Source of the DNA: Cunninghamia lanceolata | Lineage: Eukaryota > Streptophyta > Pinopsida > Cupressales > Cupressaceae | Direction of reading: 5' to 3' | NCBI GenBank assembly: GCA_027924645.1 | Contig: BSBN01000047.1 | Span: 5,704,001-5,768,000, forward strand | Length of the DNA stretch: 64,000 nucleotides | Shown: positions 46,782 to 60,900 of the stretch, one piece after another | Position numbering within the stretch: the stretch's first letter is position 1 | How the letters are laid out: each line of letters opens with the position of its first letter | Notes under the pieces: model-generated | Database searches by the model: none | What the model was told of the DNA's origin: nothing | What the model saw: the letters and a program-made list of their open reading frames with translations, nothing else | Position numbers and translations under genes: made by a program

Positions 46782-47606
46782 TGGTGCAGTCACGGTAGGA
46801 GGGTTCATAGAATGAACTATCTAGATCATGCAGCAAGAGTAAACATAATGAAAACAACTCAAGGAAATGGAACAAATGAAGATTTAGTCATTCAGTATAT
46901 CATAGAATTCAAATTCAATTTGGCTGGCAACATGCGTGGCTTACAATCTGGGCTCATAGGCCTAATTACATACATGCGAAAGATAAAGCTTTGAAGCTCC
47001 TTCGCACAAATCTAAACTAAGAATTATGAATCAATTTATAACTATTGAATTTATTTCCTAAGGATCTATTACATCTTTATATATTATTTCCAAACCAATA
47101 GATTCCTCCACATCAGCCAAGGAAGGTCACAAACTCTAATGAAGAGCTGTAACGTGTTCACAGATAGGTCAGACCTAAATGCATAGAACACTTCCTCAAA
47201 TGAATGGAATAATGTGCAGACCCTTGGGGAAGGTCAGACTTGAACCAAAGGATAGTGAATGATGTGTCATTGAGATCTGTAAGTCAAGGAATGATCTGCA
47301 AGCCTTCTCCTTTAGCTTATTAATAGGAACTGTTAGGATGCTCTGCTTTGAGAAAATAGTTGATCTTCTGATAGCGATATCTTTCTAGTAATTGATCCAA
47401 ATGCTCTGAATTCTTGATATAATGTAGATGAATGAATGTAGATTCTAAGTCTAGATATGTAAGATGTGAAATGCCAAAACGAGACCACAAGCTGAAAACT
47501 GCTACTAATTGAACTACCTGAACTGAACTAGAAAATGAAAGAACTGAAATGCAAATGTTTTTGGTTGATGCAAGATTGTTCTTGAATAAGGGATGCTCCT
47601 GCATCA
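46782..47606 (-). repeat. 3' LTR of the nested chromovirus, 825 bp
   Basis: On the given strand it starts TGGTGCAGTCACGG and ends GCTCCTGCATCA. It pairs with 52393-53181 plus 57965-57999. Confidence 0.9.
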
Positions 47607-47639
47607 GACATCCAAGATTATTGAAAAAGTGAGTCCCTC

Positions 47640-50600
47640 ACTTTGCTAGGGCTAGGGGAGAACCAAGATGATCCACCTCAGCCTAAGAAATCTATGATGA
47701 ATCTTCTTTTGGTCTGCCTTTCGACTTCAAAAAATATTCTTTGTATTGTCTTCCTCTAGTGCTATGTCCAACTCTATTGTCCAAGATGTCTCTGATCTTC
47801 TTCAGTGCTTTGTGTGGTAATTGCTTCTTCAAGGCTTCTTCCATGCTATCACTAAACTCTGCTTCATGATACTGATAAAGGTCTGCAATGTTAAAAATAG
47901 GTGATATACCTAATGTCTCCGGTAGCTCTACTTCATATGCATATCAAATTTTTTGAGTATCTTACAAGGTCCAAACTTCTTCATCTTCAACTTGTTATAT
48001 GTCCCAACTGGAAATCTTTCTTTTCTCAAGTACACCATCACTTCATCTCAAATTTCAATTCCCTGTGTCTTCTCTTCTCATCAGCCTTCTCTTTGTACTT
48101 ACTGTTCATATCCTCCAAATGCTTCTTCACCTAATTATGCACTGTCTTCATATGATCTATAAATTCTTCTACTTTTGCACTCCTCTTTTCTTCTATATTG
48201 ATATCTCTCAATTCTGCAGCTCCTCTAGGATTCACTCTGGTCACAATCTCAAAAGTTGTTCTTTTGGTACTCTTGTTCACTGAATTATTGTATGCAAGCT
48301 CTGCTTGTAAAAGAATCAAATCCCAACTAATGGCTTTGTCTCCAACCAAACATCTCAACAAGTTTCCCAAACTCCTATTCACTACCTCTGTCTGTCCATC
48401 TATCTGTGGATGAAAAGTGTAACTAAACTTCAAATCTATCTTCATCTTCTTCCAAAGTGTCTTCCAAAAGTATCCAACAAACTTTCTATCTCTGTCTGAA
48501 ACTATACTCTTAGGTAATCCATGCAATCTCACAATTGCCTTGAAAAATAGGTTAGCTACATGCACTGCATCAGTTGTCTTTTTACAAGGTATGAAATGAG
48601 CCATCTTAGAAAATCTGTCAACCACTACAAATATTGAATCATGTCCTCTCTATGTCTTAGGTAATCCCATTACAAAATCCATGCTTATGTCTTCCCTAGG
48701 TCTCTCTGGTACTGTTAAAGGTTTATACAATCCAATGTTTTGACTACTCCCTTTTGCAACTTGATAAACTCTACAAATCTGCAGAAATCTCTAAACATCC
48801 TTATGTATTTGAGGCCAAAAGTGATTTTCACTGACCAAAGCCACTGTCTTATCAATGCCAAAATCTCCTACAATCCACCACTCTGCTTCTCCTTGATCAA
48901 ATTATCTCATTGAACTTCTAGGTATGCATAATTGACTTCTTTTGAACAACATATCTTCTTGAATGAAATAGTCAAGCCACTTACTCCTATCTATCACAAC
49001 AGGTTCCTTACATGCTTTTCAAGGTTCTACAAAATTAGTGTCTCCCTCATACATGTTCTTGAATTCATCAAAACCCAACACTTCAACTCTCATCTCTGTC
49101 AACAAGTTTCTTCTCCTACTCAAGGCATCCATAACTTTGTTTGATTTACCACTCCTATGCTTCAACACAAAAGTATAACTCTGCATGAACTCTACCCATC
49201 TCACATGTCTCTAATTCAACTTACCTTGACTGCTCAAATATTACAAAGCTTGATGATCTGTATACAACACAAACTCCTTAGGCAACAAGTAATGTCTCCA
49301 CTTCTTTAAGGCTTGAATTATGACATAGAATTCTTGATCATAAACTGAATATCTTCTCCTTGCATCATTGAACTTTTCACTAAAATAAGCTACAGGTCTA
49401 CCTTCTTGACTTAATACTGCTCCAATTGCATTTCTACTTGCATGACAATCAACTTGAAATACCTTATTGAAATCTGGTAATGCCCAAACAGGTTTATTTG
49501 TCACTTTCCACTTCAACAACTCAAAACTCTTATCTGCTCTAGATGTCCATTTGAAATCTTTTCTGTCACCTCTCATTCTCTATGCCATAGGGTTACAAAC
49601 TAAACTAAATTTTTTGATGAACTTCCGGTAGAAACTAGCCAATCCATGAAATGATCTAACTTCTCCAATGCTCTCTGGTGTAGGCCATTCAACAATTGCT
49701 CTCACTTTCTCAGGGTCCATCTGCAATCCTTCCGTAGAAATCCCAAATCCCAAATATACCAACTCTTCCTTCATGAAACTACACTTCTTGATGTTTATCA
49801 ATAATTTCTCCTCTCTCAGTCTCTGCAAAACTTGTCTAATATGCCACAAATGTTCTTCTTTTGTTTTACTTAAAATCAGAATATCATCCAGGTACACAAT
49901 CACAAACTTACCCAAGAATTTCTTTAGAACTTCATTCATCAATCTCATGAAAGTACTTGGTGCATTTGTCAGTCCAAAGGGCATCACTAACCACTCATAC
50001 AATCCTTCATTTATCTTAAAAGTAGTCTTCCATTCATCATCTTCTTTGATTCTAATCTAATGGTATCCACTCTTCAAATCTATCTTTGTGAAATATCTTG
50101 CTCCACTCAAACAATCCATAATATCATCCATCCTAGGTAAAGGAAATCTATAGTTATCTATGATCTTGTTTATTTCTCTAGAGTCAGTACACATTCTCCA
50201 TTCTCCATCCTTCTTCGGTGCAAACACTGCAGGTACTGCACAAGGACTCAAGCTTTCTCTAATCAAACCTTTCTTCAACAACTCTTGTATCTATCTATTC
50301 AATTCTTCATTCTCTATCGGTGTCATCTAATGTGCTACTTTGTTAGGCAAATTTTCTCCTGGTATAAGATCCATGTGATGACTGATACTCCTTATAGGTG
50401 GTAATCCTTCAGGGACATTATCTGATATGATGTCTTCATACTCTGTCAGCAACTCCTTTATCTCATCCAGTTCAGTCTCTTGCTTCACTACTTTAGGAGT
50501 CTTAGGAATCAAGGCATAACACATACTTTCCTGTTTCAAACCATCCAAAAATTTCCTTCCATCTACCAAACACATTCTAGCATTCCCACATACCACATCT

Positions 50601-52170
50601 TTAGGATCATCTTCTAAAGGAATCAAAGTAATTCTTTTCCCATTTGTTGTTATAGTATATGTGTTCTTTCTCCCACATGTATAGCTTTTCTATCATACTG
50701 CCAAAGTCTACCCAACAAGATATGACAAACATCCATAGGCATCATATCACACAAGACTTCACCATGATAAGATCTAGTATGAAATTTCACCAAACATTGT
50801 TCACTCACCAGTACCTTATGATCGTCCTGAATCCATGCTATCTGATAGGGTTTAGGGTGTTTCAATCTTTCCAACTTCAGCTTAGTCATCATCTCTTCTG
50901 AAACTTAGTTATCTAAACTACCACTATCAATTATAACTTTACAACACTTACCTCCAGATTTGCATCTGGTTCTAAACAGACTTCTCCTCTATGACAGTTC
51001 CTCATTTGCCTCTATTTGAAATAGTGCTCTCCTCATCACCAATGATTCTCCTTTCTCCAGATTGCCAACTGAACTAGGTGATTCCATAGGTTCTTCAACA
51101 TAGGCTACTGTTCCACTATTTTCTGTCTTCTTGCTTGTACTACCCTGATTACATTCAAACGCTCTATGTCCTTCACCTCCACACTTGAAACAAGTACCTC
51201 TAAATGTTCTCTTATCAAATCCTCTTCCTTCTCTTCTGTATCCTTCATTTTGGTATGCACTAGGGTTTCCTCTCCGGTAAAAATTTCTATCATTTCTTTG
51301 GTAAGCATTGTTATCTCTGTCATCCTTCTTAAAGGGGCTATCAAACTTGTTCTACTCCACCAATGATCTGTCTCCTCTGGAAAATGTTTTACCTCTCTAA
51401 AATTTACCTCCTCTTCCTCTCTATCTCTGATCATGTCTCTTATTCATCTTCTCTTCAACTTTTAGGGTAAATTGATATGCTTCTTCCAAAGATTTCATCC
51501 TTACCAAACTTAGTTCTTCTTGAATATTCAATCTTAACCCATTGATGTATCTAGCCACTTTCTCCTTGCTTGCTTCACTATGTCCTATTCTTATGATCAT
51601 CTTATGAAATTCTTCAGTGTACTCCACATATTTCTCCTTTTGTCTGAGGTTTTGCAATCTTTTCAACAATTCCAACTCATAGTCAGCAGGTATAAACTGA
51701 TTCTTCAACTTTATCACCATCCTATCCCATTTTGTAATATTTTCTTTTCCTCTTCTATTTCTCTCCAAGTGAACTTCTTTCCACCATATAGCAACATGTC
51801 CTTTCAACTTTGTCTTTGTAAATTTCACCTTCTCTGGATCTCCAATCTCTTCATATTCAAAGTATTCTTCCATAGCATTTATACAGTCAATCAATTCTTT
51901 TAGGTTCAAATTACTAGTATAATTCAACACATCAACTCTAGGTCTCTTTCCAATCTTTGAAATAGCTCGCAACATCTTTACCTGATCCGATTCTTCTTCA
52001 TTACCTTCTAGGGTTTTTCCAGTTTGTTTAACAGATTGAAATTCTTCTTCATCATCACTTTCAACATTAGGTCTTGGCGTCAATCCTCTTCGCCTATCTT
52101 CTTCAACAAGATCCAAATGAAGTCACCTTGTTCTAATCAATTGCATCATCTCATCCATTCTATTAGCCAT
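47640..52170 (-). pseudogene. Chromovirus gag-pol with many stops
   Basis: Minus-strand order. Gag from ATG 52170 (TGA at codon 16) with the core at 52116-51421 (EYFEYEEIGDPEKVKF, GHVAIWWKEV, FIPADYELELLKRL) and a zinc knuckle CFKCGGEGHRAFEC near 51190. Protease with IIDSGS near 50940. RT with [26 protein letters not shown] and the catalytic YLDD at 49883-49894. RNase H with FQVDCHAS near 49460 and YTDHQAL. Integrase with SMDFVMGLPKT, VVVDRFSKMAHF, SDRDRKF and GQTEVVNRS (48130-48700). A chromodomain (DILDNRVG...YFLKSKGRPKEDSS) near 47700-47800, in which the conserved Trp of VKWKG is Ser. The frame is broken at more than fifteen points, so no product is expected. Confidence 0.92.
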
Positions 52171-52377
52171 TGTACCAACAGGAGGAACTCTTTGCAGCGA
52201 CATCTTCCTAGGATCAAGTGCAAACTGCCTCAAATTTGTTGATCGGGCTACAAATGACAACTGCCTCTCAATTGGTGATCGATTGTGCATAAGTAACCTA
52301 CCTTAGATTGGTGATCTACTTACAACAAGATCTTTTGGAATCCACTTTGCCAATTCACTCTAAAGAATCAAAACTTT

Positions 52378-52390
52378 CACTTTGATACCA
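52378..52390 (-). promoter_or_regulatory. Primer-binding site of the nested chromovirus
   Basis: On the minus strand TGGTATCAAAGTG, two bases inside the 5' LTR end. Confidence 0.85.
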
Positions 52391-52392
52391 CT

Positions 52393-53181
52393 TGGTGTAG
52401 TCACGATAGCAGAGTTCACAGAATTAACTATCTAGACCGTGCAGCAAGAGTAAATAGAATGGAAACAACTCAAGGAAATGGAACAAATGCAGATTCAATC
52501 ATTCAGTATATCATAGAATTCAATTACAATCTAGCTGGCAACATGTGGGTTTACAATCTTGGCTCACAGGCCTGATTACATACATGCGCAAGATAAAGCT
52601 TTGAAGCTCCTTCACACAAATCTAAACTAAGAATTATGAATCAATTGCTAACTACTGAACTACTTTCCTAAGGATTTATTACATCTTTATATATCATTTC
52701 TAGACCAATAGATTCCTCCGCGTCCGCCAAGGAAGGTCACAAACTCCAATGAAGAGTTGTAACGTGTTCACAGATAGGTCAGATCTAAATGCATAGAACA
52801 CTTCCTCAAATGAATGGAACAATGTGCAAATCCTTGGGGAAGGTCATCCATGAACCAAAGGACATTGAATGATGTGTCATTGAGATCTGCAAGTCAAGGA
52901 ATGATCCATAATCCTTCTCCTTTAGCTGATTAATAGAAACTATTAAGATGCTCTGCTCTGAGAAAACAGTTGATCTTCTGATAGCGATATCTTTCTAGTA
53001 ACTAATCCAAATTCTTTGAATTCTTGATATGACGTAGATGAATGACTGTAGATACTAATTCCAGATCCACAAGATGTGAAATGCCAAAACTGGACCACAA
53101 GTTGAAAACTGCTACTAACTAAACTACCTGAACTGAATTGGAAAATGAAAGAACTGAAATGTAAATGTTTTTGGTTGATGT
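52393..53181 (-). repeat. 5' LTR of the nested chromovirus, main part
   Basis: It matches 46782-47570 and stops at 53181 inside TTTTTGGTTGATG, where the solo LTR begins. The last 35 bases of the LTR are at 57965-57999. Confidence 0.9.
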
Positions 53182-54369
53182 TGTCATGCCCACATTTCCC
53201 ATGCGGTCACAACATGCATCACACGTGTCATGTCCACATGTGTCATGTGGTCATGACATGAAATATCAAATTTTTTTCCCATGCTTCCCTAGAAACCCCC
53301 TCGCATGGATAAGCGTGCTCGGTGGTGTACGCTTAAAGCAAAAACAATATAGTTGTCAGTGGGGTACTAAGTACATGTGCGCACACCCTGATGTAAGAAG
53401 GCCAACAAGGGGGTCTTCGTGACGTGGTTAACGTCGCTACAAGGTTTGAACTTTCAAGGCTCCTAAACCCTAAATTCTGGAAGATTCTAGTAGCATAACG
53501 CCTCACGGGCGTGAGTGGGATTTATTACACCAACACTACTCTTAATACGTGGTTCCCTGATAGGGTTAACAAACTTCCTACGACTCCCTAATTATAGTGA
53601 ATTTACACGTGATCTCATTTATGAATCATTTTTCAACAAAACCCGATCATCCATTCTCTTTTTCGTTTTCTAAAATTTAATATTAATTTCTCCTCCTTCA
53701 GACTTAGCATTTTCAACAAAGACCGTTCATTTGCCCTCTCTTCCGTTTCTCTGAAATTTAATTTTGATTGTATTTCTATCACGTTCACTTAATCGTTTCT
53801 CTGAATTTTAATTTTGATTATATTTCTATCACGATCACTGCCCCCTTTACATTATTCCTAATTTCTTGGAAGACCAGATCACTTAAACAGGGTTTACTAA
53901 CTTCACTTGACTCAGTCTCCTAAGTTTCCACTCTAGGTTTCATCTCATCGTATGAACTAATTGTGATAATTAACTTATTCCTAATCAGGATTAATGGTAG
54001 GTCAAACTTACTTAGTTCTCTTAGCCCAGTTCAAAAATGCCGTGCATTTTCTCCACTTTGTTTTCCAAGGTTAGCATTTATTTTCACAGTGTCTTTTGTA
54101 AATGAAAGGATCATATTTTCCTCTTCATTTTCCTGATATTTAATTTGTGATAATTGTTGAAACTTCTGAGAAACTCTTCCTTAAAATTTAAATATATTTA
54201 TATATGCTCTTTTTAAATTATAATTATATTTTTCCTTATTGTTGTAAAAAAATCCCCTACTATAAATTTCTTTCTTTCTTTTAAAAAATATGGTCTCCCT
54301 TTTAAATTTTATAGCAATTATTTAATATCTATATAAATATAGATTTTTATATATTTCATAGTTAGTTTT

Positions 54370-54392
54370 ATATATATATATATATATATATT
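54370..54392. repeat. TA microsatellite
   Basis: A (TA)n run of about 20 bases; a longer TA run lies at about 55190-55226 in the same solo LTR. Confidence 0.8.
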
Positions 54393-54894
54393 TTCTTTTT
54401 ATAAACACCTCAACTATATGTGCATTTCTGATTTTATTTTGGGCTCATGGAATAACCCGAACATATTTTACCTTGCTTATGGCATTGTGCAGGGTTTGGT
54501 GGAGCGGCGGCGACAATGGTGGATCGACGACAGCACTAGGGCAGAGGCTGTGGTTTTGGGGTGGCCACAGAGGGGAGGTTAGGCAGCGGATGGGAGAGGA
54601 GGCCGTGGGCGGAGGTATCCGCAGTGTGGACGGTCCGCAGTGATCTCAGGCGACGGCGGTAGTCGGAGGAACCACCGTGGTGGTGGTGCGGAGGACGGAC
54701 AAAGGTTGCAGCGGGGAAAGAGTGGTGGGGATGTGGAGTGTGGTGGCCATAGGGAGTGGCAAGGGTAGAGTGTGGAGATCAAAGGCCGTGCAGAATATGG
54801 CATGGCGGGGGTGTGGGGATAGCCCGCGAGGCTCGTAGTGAATGGGGAGTGGGGGCTTGTGTGTAGGCCACGGGAGTGGTGGAGTAAGGCGGGG

Positions 54895-54969
54895 GTGTGG
54901 GGAGGGGCGGAGCCCCCACCCACATCCCACTACGTGGGGTGTGGGTGGGGGCTCTGCCCCTCCCCACAC
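54895..54969. repeat. 36-bp-arm GC-rich hairpin
   Basis: Arms 54895-54930 and 54934-54969 pair with two mismatches around the loop TAC. Each arm is one base longer than in copy 1, in the C-run and in the facing G-run alike. Confidence 0.9.
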
Positions 54970-55186
54970 CCATTGTTTAAAATTTGCAGTGGGGGTTTGA
55001 ACCCCCACCCTCATTTAAAAAAAAATTTGTCTGTGTTTTTTTTTTTAACACACAGAAAAACCCGCTATTGTAAATTTCGTTTCCTCTTCAAATTTTCCAG
55101 TGACTGTAACAAAAATACAGTCCCAGCATTGTATTAATAAATCTTATTTATTTTTATAAGTCTGTCATTTTGTAGCATATAAAAAG

Positions 55187-55229
<43 letters not shown>

Positions 55230-57964
55230 CACAGTCAATTCAATTTCCCCATTTTAAAGAAAAAAAAATAGAAAACTATAAATATATTTACTGTCAACTA
55301 ATTTACAGGAAGAATAATGAATTTATTTAAAATGAATTTTCTTACAAAATCTATTTTCCAATGCAACCCAAATAAATATTATATATAGTTAATATTCTAC
55401 CAGGATAATCAACTGCAATTATCTCTTAATTTAAGCTAAATTTCCAGCCACTAATTTCAATTGAAGTAACATCATATCATTTCAAAATGGAACAGAAATG
55501 ATTTTATTTTCTTTTTACAACAAAATCAAATGTATTATTATAACAAATTTTTATTTCCTTTCAAATGACAAAATTACAACTCCACATAATTTTTTAAAAT
55601 TAACATTTTCACAATTCACCTAAAGAGGTAAATATTACAAACTTGTTTATAGCTTCAGCTAGTTTCTCAACTTTACAATTAGGAGAAGAAGGAAATAGAC
55701 AATTATAATATCCTTTTAAAAAACAAATTTTCTTTTCCTTTTCTCATTTCAAAATGGTAAAACTTAATGAACAATAAAATTACAACTATCAACCCAATAA
55801 AAGAGGATTTCCTCACAACTCCAAAATACCAATTTATACAACAATAGGGAGATAAATTTCTCCTCTTGGAAATCAACAAGGAAGAAGCTATAAAAAGACC
55901 AAGCTCTCCTTAAGACTTAAGGAAAATAAAATATTTTTCGAGTTCAACTAATCTTCTCCAAGCTTCCCATTAAGCTCCAAGAAAACCTGCATATCACACA
56001 AGGGAAGAAACACCACACAAGCTGCTCTCCTCCCTGTCGTAGACCTGCAAGAGGGTCACCCCCGAGCTAGGGAGATCATCCACACACCTAGGGTATTCCA
56101 AAAATCCACTTCACAACAAGGTATAAACAACACACCAAAACACACATACACCCATGGATATTCACACAACACAAAAACTCAACCACAATGAGTTTAACAA
56201 GGGGTAGGAAAGTGGACACACTCAACTCTAGAGTGTCACCCTTTCAAATAATATAATCAACACAAATTTCTCATGGCCTCAAGCCAAACTTGTTAACAAA
56301 ATTCTCCAAGGAGCTCATATTTTGACTCTCAAGCCAAATAACACAATTTCTCAAAGTCACATAAATGCCCTCAAGGCTTTCAACATCCCAAAAGAAAACA
56401 AGGCATGCACTCAAGGAGGATCACTCCTCCCCTACCCCACACTTGATGAGCATTTCTCCCAAGTGGAAGAAGCTCTTTCAACATCCCAATAAAATTTCCC
56501 CACAATAACAAAATTTACATCACAAGCAAAATAAATAATTTTCACACATCCTGCATGCAACAAATAGAATACAAAGGAAAGGCCATAAAATCCAACCTTA
56601 GAAAGCCCTTTAATGGATGAAGTTCACGTAGAGCTCCACTAAAATCTCCTCCAACCTAAGCCACCAAACTCCCTCTCCCTTTCCTCTCCCAAAAGCAATT
56701 TTTTTCTTTTTTTTTCAATAAACAAAAATCCTCCCAATTCAACAACCCCTCTCCCTATCCGAAGTGGGATTAAAATAACCCCAATTCCATGAGTTTAGAG
56801 GAATGGGGAGGTGACACTTGTCATCTCCTCACTCTTCCCGAAACTACTATTGTGTCCCAAGGGATGAGTGTTGGCTTATGTCACTCACCCATCCCTAAAG
56901 GCTTCCTTATCCCTTACCACTTGTCATTTCTCTTACGCATGGGAGAAATAAAAGGAGTTAAAGGAGGAAAAAGGGTGACACATGTCTCCCCTTCCTTCCT
57001 TCTTATGAATGACCACACAACTCCATGGGGACTCTCACCAATTGTGAGGGTGACTTGAAGTCAAATCCTCCCTTATTGGTGGGTCTTGGAGTCATTTCTT
57101 ACCTTGGGAATGGAAAAGGGATGGGCTTGAGTGTTGGTACCACCCATCCTATCCCTCCCATACCTCCAAATTCGTCACTTAACTTCAATGTGAAGTTAAG
57201 GTGACCATACGGAGGTTACCCAAGGGTTACCCAAGTAAAAAGGGACCCTAGACCCATGGGGTATAACCCAGGGTCAACTTTAACCTAGTTAGGACACCCA
57301 GGGTCAAGTTAAGACACAAGAAAAGGGTCTCAAAAATTTAAATTTAAAAAATAAAATTCAAATACAATTCTTACAACACAAATCATACCTCAATTTAACA
57401 AAAGGGTAGACCTAACCCATTCAACCTCATGAAAGACAACATTACAACATTAAATCAAACACAGAGTTAATCTTAGTTCCTAGTGGAACCAGATCGACTT
57501 CACAAGGGATCACAACATAAGGTGCGGAATGATCTCCAGTATTTGTGGTTTGTTAGTCAAAACTTGCGCACTCAATTACAAGGTCAATTTCACATATAAA
57601 TATCATAGCCGAAGCAACTTAAAACATGAATTCCTATTACATAACACAGTTCTCATAAACATAATGAAATCACATAAAAAATTTCCTTTCTAACATCACC
57701 CAATTAGTTTTCCTGTAATGTAACCATTAATCAGACATCACCCAATTAGTTTTCCTATAAAATAAACATCTATCTAACATCACCCAATTTTTTTTCTCTT
57801 AAAGCAAACATCTAATTAACATCACCCAATTAGTTTTCCTTTAACATAATAAGGTTTAATAGTTTGAAAATCCGAGATCAACAATCCCACAAATATAAGT
57901 ATCAGCAATAGTAAGCTAAATAGTCACATGTATGGAAATGAAAAAGTGTAGGCCTCACAGATGC

Positions 57965-57999
57965 AAGATTGTTCTTGAACTAGGGATGCTCCTGCATTA
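57965..57999 (-). repeat. 5' LTR start of the nested chromovirus
   Basis: AAGATTGTTCTTGAAC...GCTCCTGCATTA is the remaining end of the LTR split by the solo LTR. Compare 47573-47606. Confidence 0.88.
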
Positions 58000-60900
58000 G
58001 AAGGGAAGGAAGAGGATCTGATAGGAGAACATTTAGAGGAACCTATTTTAAGTGTGGAGGTGAAGGACATAGAGCATTTGAATATAATCAATGGAGTACA
58101 AGCAAGAGGATAGAGAACAGTGGAAGAGAAGCCTATGTGGAAGAAGAACCTGTTGGACCACTGAGTTTAGTCAGTAAACTTGAGAAAGGAGAATCACTTG
58201 TCATGAGGAGAGCACTATTTAAAATAGAGACAAATGAAGAACCACTGCAGAGGAAAAGCTTGTTCAAAACCATATGCAAATCAGGAGGTAAATGTTGTAA
58301 AGTTGTAATTGATAGTGGTAGTTCAGATAACCTAGTTTTAGAGGAGATGGTGACTAAGCTAAAGTTGGAGAGATTGAAACACCCTAAGCCCTATCAGATA
58401 GCATGGTTTTAAGATGATCATAAGGTACTGGTGAGTGAGCAATGTTTGGTGAAATTTCATATTGGATCTTATCATGATGAAGTATTGTGTGATATTATGC
58501 CTATGGATGTATGTCATATTTTATTGGGTAGACCTTGGACGTATGATAGGAAAGCTATACATGATGGAATAAAGAATACATATACTATAACATCAAATAG
58601 AAAGAGAATTACTTTGATTCCTTTGGAAGATGATCCTAAGAGTGAAGTATGTGGGAATGCTAGATTCTATTTGGTAGATGGAAGGAAATTTCTAGATGGT
58701 TTGAGACATGAGAATATGTTTTATGCTTTGATCCCTAAGAAGCTTGAAACATTGAAGTAGACTAAAGAATCACAACCGGAGGAGATAACTAAGTTGCTAA
58801 CAGAGTATGAAGATATCATATCAGAAAATGTACCCAAAGGATTGCCACCAATTAGGAGTATCAGTCATCACATGGATCTTATACCCAGAGCTAGTTTTCC
58901 TAACAAAGCAACACACCGAATGACACTAACAGAGAGTGAAGAATTGAATAGACATATACAAGATTTTTTGACGAAAGGTTTGATTAGAGAAAGTTTGAGT
59001 CCTTGTGTAATACCTGCAATGTTAGCACTAAAGAAGGATGGAGAATGGAGAATGTGTACAGACTCTAGAGCAATAAACAAGATCAGAATTAAGTATAGAT
59101 TTCCTTTACCTAGGATGGATGATATCATGGATTGTTTGACTGGAGCAAAATATTTCACAAATATTGACTTGAAGAGTGGATACCATCAGATCAAAATTAG
59201 AGGAGATGAATGGAAGTCTCTTTTAAGACAAATGAAGGATTGTATGAGTGTTTAGTGATGCCTTTTGGATTGACAAATGCATTGAATACTTTCATGAGGT
59301 TGATGAATGAAGTTTTGAATAAATTATTGGGTAAGTTTGTTATTGTATATTTGGATGACATTCTGATTTTAAATAAGACAAAAGAAGAACATTTGTGGCA
59401 CCTGAGACAAGTACTGCAGAGATTGAGAGAAGAGAAATTGCTGATAAACATCATGAAGAAGTGTAGTTTCATGAAGGAAGAATTGGTATACTTGGGATTT
59501 GTGATTTCTGTGGAAGGATTGAAGATGGACCTTGAGAAAGTGAGAGCAATTGTTGAATGGCCTACACTGGAGAGCATTGGAGAAGTCAAATCATTTCATG
59601 GATTGGCTAGTTTCTACCGAAAGTTCATCGAAAAATTTAGTTCAGTATGTAACCCTATGACAAAGACAATGAGAGGTGACAAAAAAGAATTTAAGTGGAC
59701 ATTAGGAGTAGATAGAAGTTTTGAATTGTTGAAGAAGAAAGTGACAGAGTAACCTGTTTTGGCGTTATCAGATTTCAATAAGGTATTTCAAGTAGATTTT
59801 GATGCAAGTGGAAATGCAATAGAAGTAGTGTTAAGTCAAGAAGGTAGACCAGTAGCATATTTCAGTGAGAAGTTGAATGATGCAAGGAGAAGATATTTGG
59901 TATATGATCAAGAGTTCTATGCCATAATTCAAGCCTTGAAGAAGTGGAGACATTACTTGTTGCCTAAGGAGTTTGTGTTGTATATAGATCATCAAGCTTT
60001 GCAACATTTGTACAGTTAAGGAAAGTTGAATCAGAGACATATGAGATGGGTAGAGTTCATGCAGAGTTACACTTTTGTGTTGAAGCAGAGGAGTGGAAAA
60101 TCAAACAAAGTTACAGATGCATTGAGTAGGAGAAGGACCTTGCTGACAGAGATGAGAGTTGAAGTACTAGGATTTAAGGAATTGAACATGTATGAGGAAT
60201 ATCTTGATTTTGCAGAACCTTGGAAAGCATGTAAGGAACCTGTTGTGATAGATAGGAGTAAGTGGTTAGACTATTTCATTCAGGAAGATATGTTGTTCAA
60301 AGGAAATTAGTTATGCATACCTAGGAGTTCAATGAGAGGCAATTTGATAAAGGAGAATCACAATGGTGGATTGGAAGGACACTTTGGCATTGATAAGACA
60401 GTGGCTTTGGTAAGTGAAAATTACATTTGGTCTCAGATGCATAAGGATGTTAGGAAGTTTGTTCAAAGTTGTTGAGTATGTCAAGTTGCAAAAGGAAGTA
60501 GTCAAAATACTGGTTTGTATAAATCTTTGACAATACCAGAGAGACCTTAGAAAGACATAAGTATGGATTTTGTAATGGGATTGCTGAAGACATAGAGAGG
60601 ATATGAGTCAATATTTGTAGTGGTGGATAGATTTTCAAAGATGGCACATTTCATACCTTACAAGAAGACAACTGATGCAGTACATGTAGCTGATATATTT
60701 TTCAAGGAGATTGTGAGATTTTATGGATTACCTAAGAGTATAATTTTAGACAGAGATACAAGATTTCTTGGATACTTTTGGAAGACACTTTGGAAGAAGA
60801 TGAAGATAGCCTTAAAGTTCAATTTAGAATTTCATCCACAGACTGATGGACAGACAAAGGTAGTGAATAGGAGTTTTGGAAACTTGTTGAGATGTTTGGT

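Larger units (their letters stand above)
53182..57959. mobile_element. Giant solo LTR, 4.8 kb (copy 2)
   Basis: It starts TGTCATGCC and ends GGCCTCACA. It is flanked by GATGT (53177-53181) and GATGC (57960-57964); the uninterrupted LTR at 47570 reads GATGC, so the left copy has one C-to-T change. It shares landmarks in order with 10186-14781: the CACGGGCGTGAGT block (53504), the GC-rich hairpin (54895-54969), GGGTCACCCCCGAGCTAGGGAG (56054) and CATAGCCGAAGCAACT (57606). The two copies differ widely, so they are separate old insertions. No coding region is present; short G/C-rich frames at 54580-55010 derive from the hairpin. Confidence 0.88.
46782..57999 (-). mobile_element. Chromovirus (-) nested in a chromovirus, itself interrupted
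   Basis: Read on the minus strand it has a 5' LTR (57999-57965 plus 53181-52393), primer site 52390-52378, gag from 52170, protease, RT, RNase H, integrase and a chromodomain to about 47640, and a 3' LTR (47606-46782). LTR lengths are 824 and 825 bases once the solo LTR insert (53182-57959) and its duplication are removed. GAAGG flanks both sides. It is the same family as its host element. LTRs differ at roughly 12% over 160 bases by eye. Confidence 0.92.

Noticed and set aside
53165..53422. 85-codon frame at the start of the second solo LTR
   Set aside because: Crosses the insertion joint at 53182 and has no domain.
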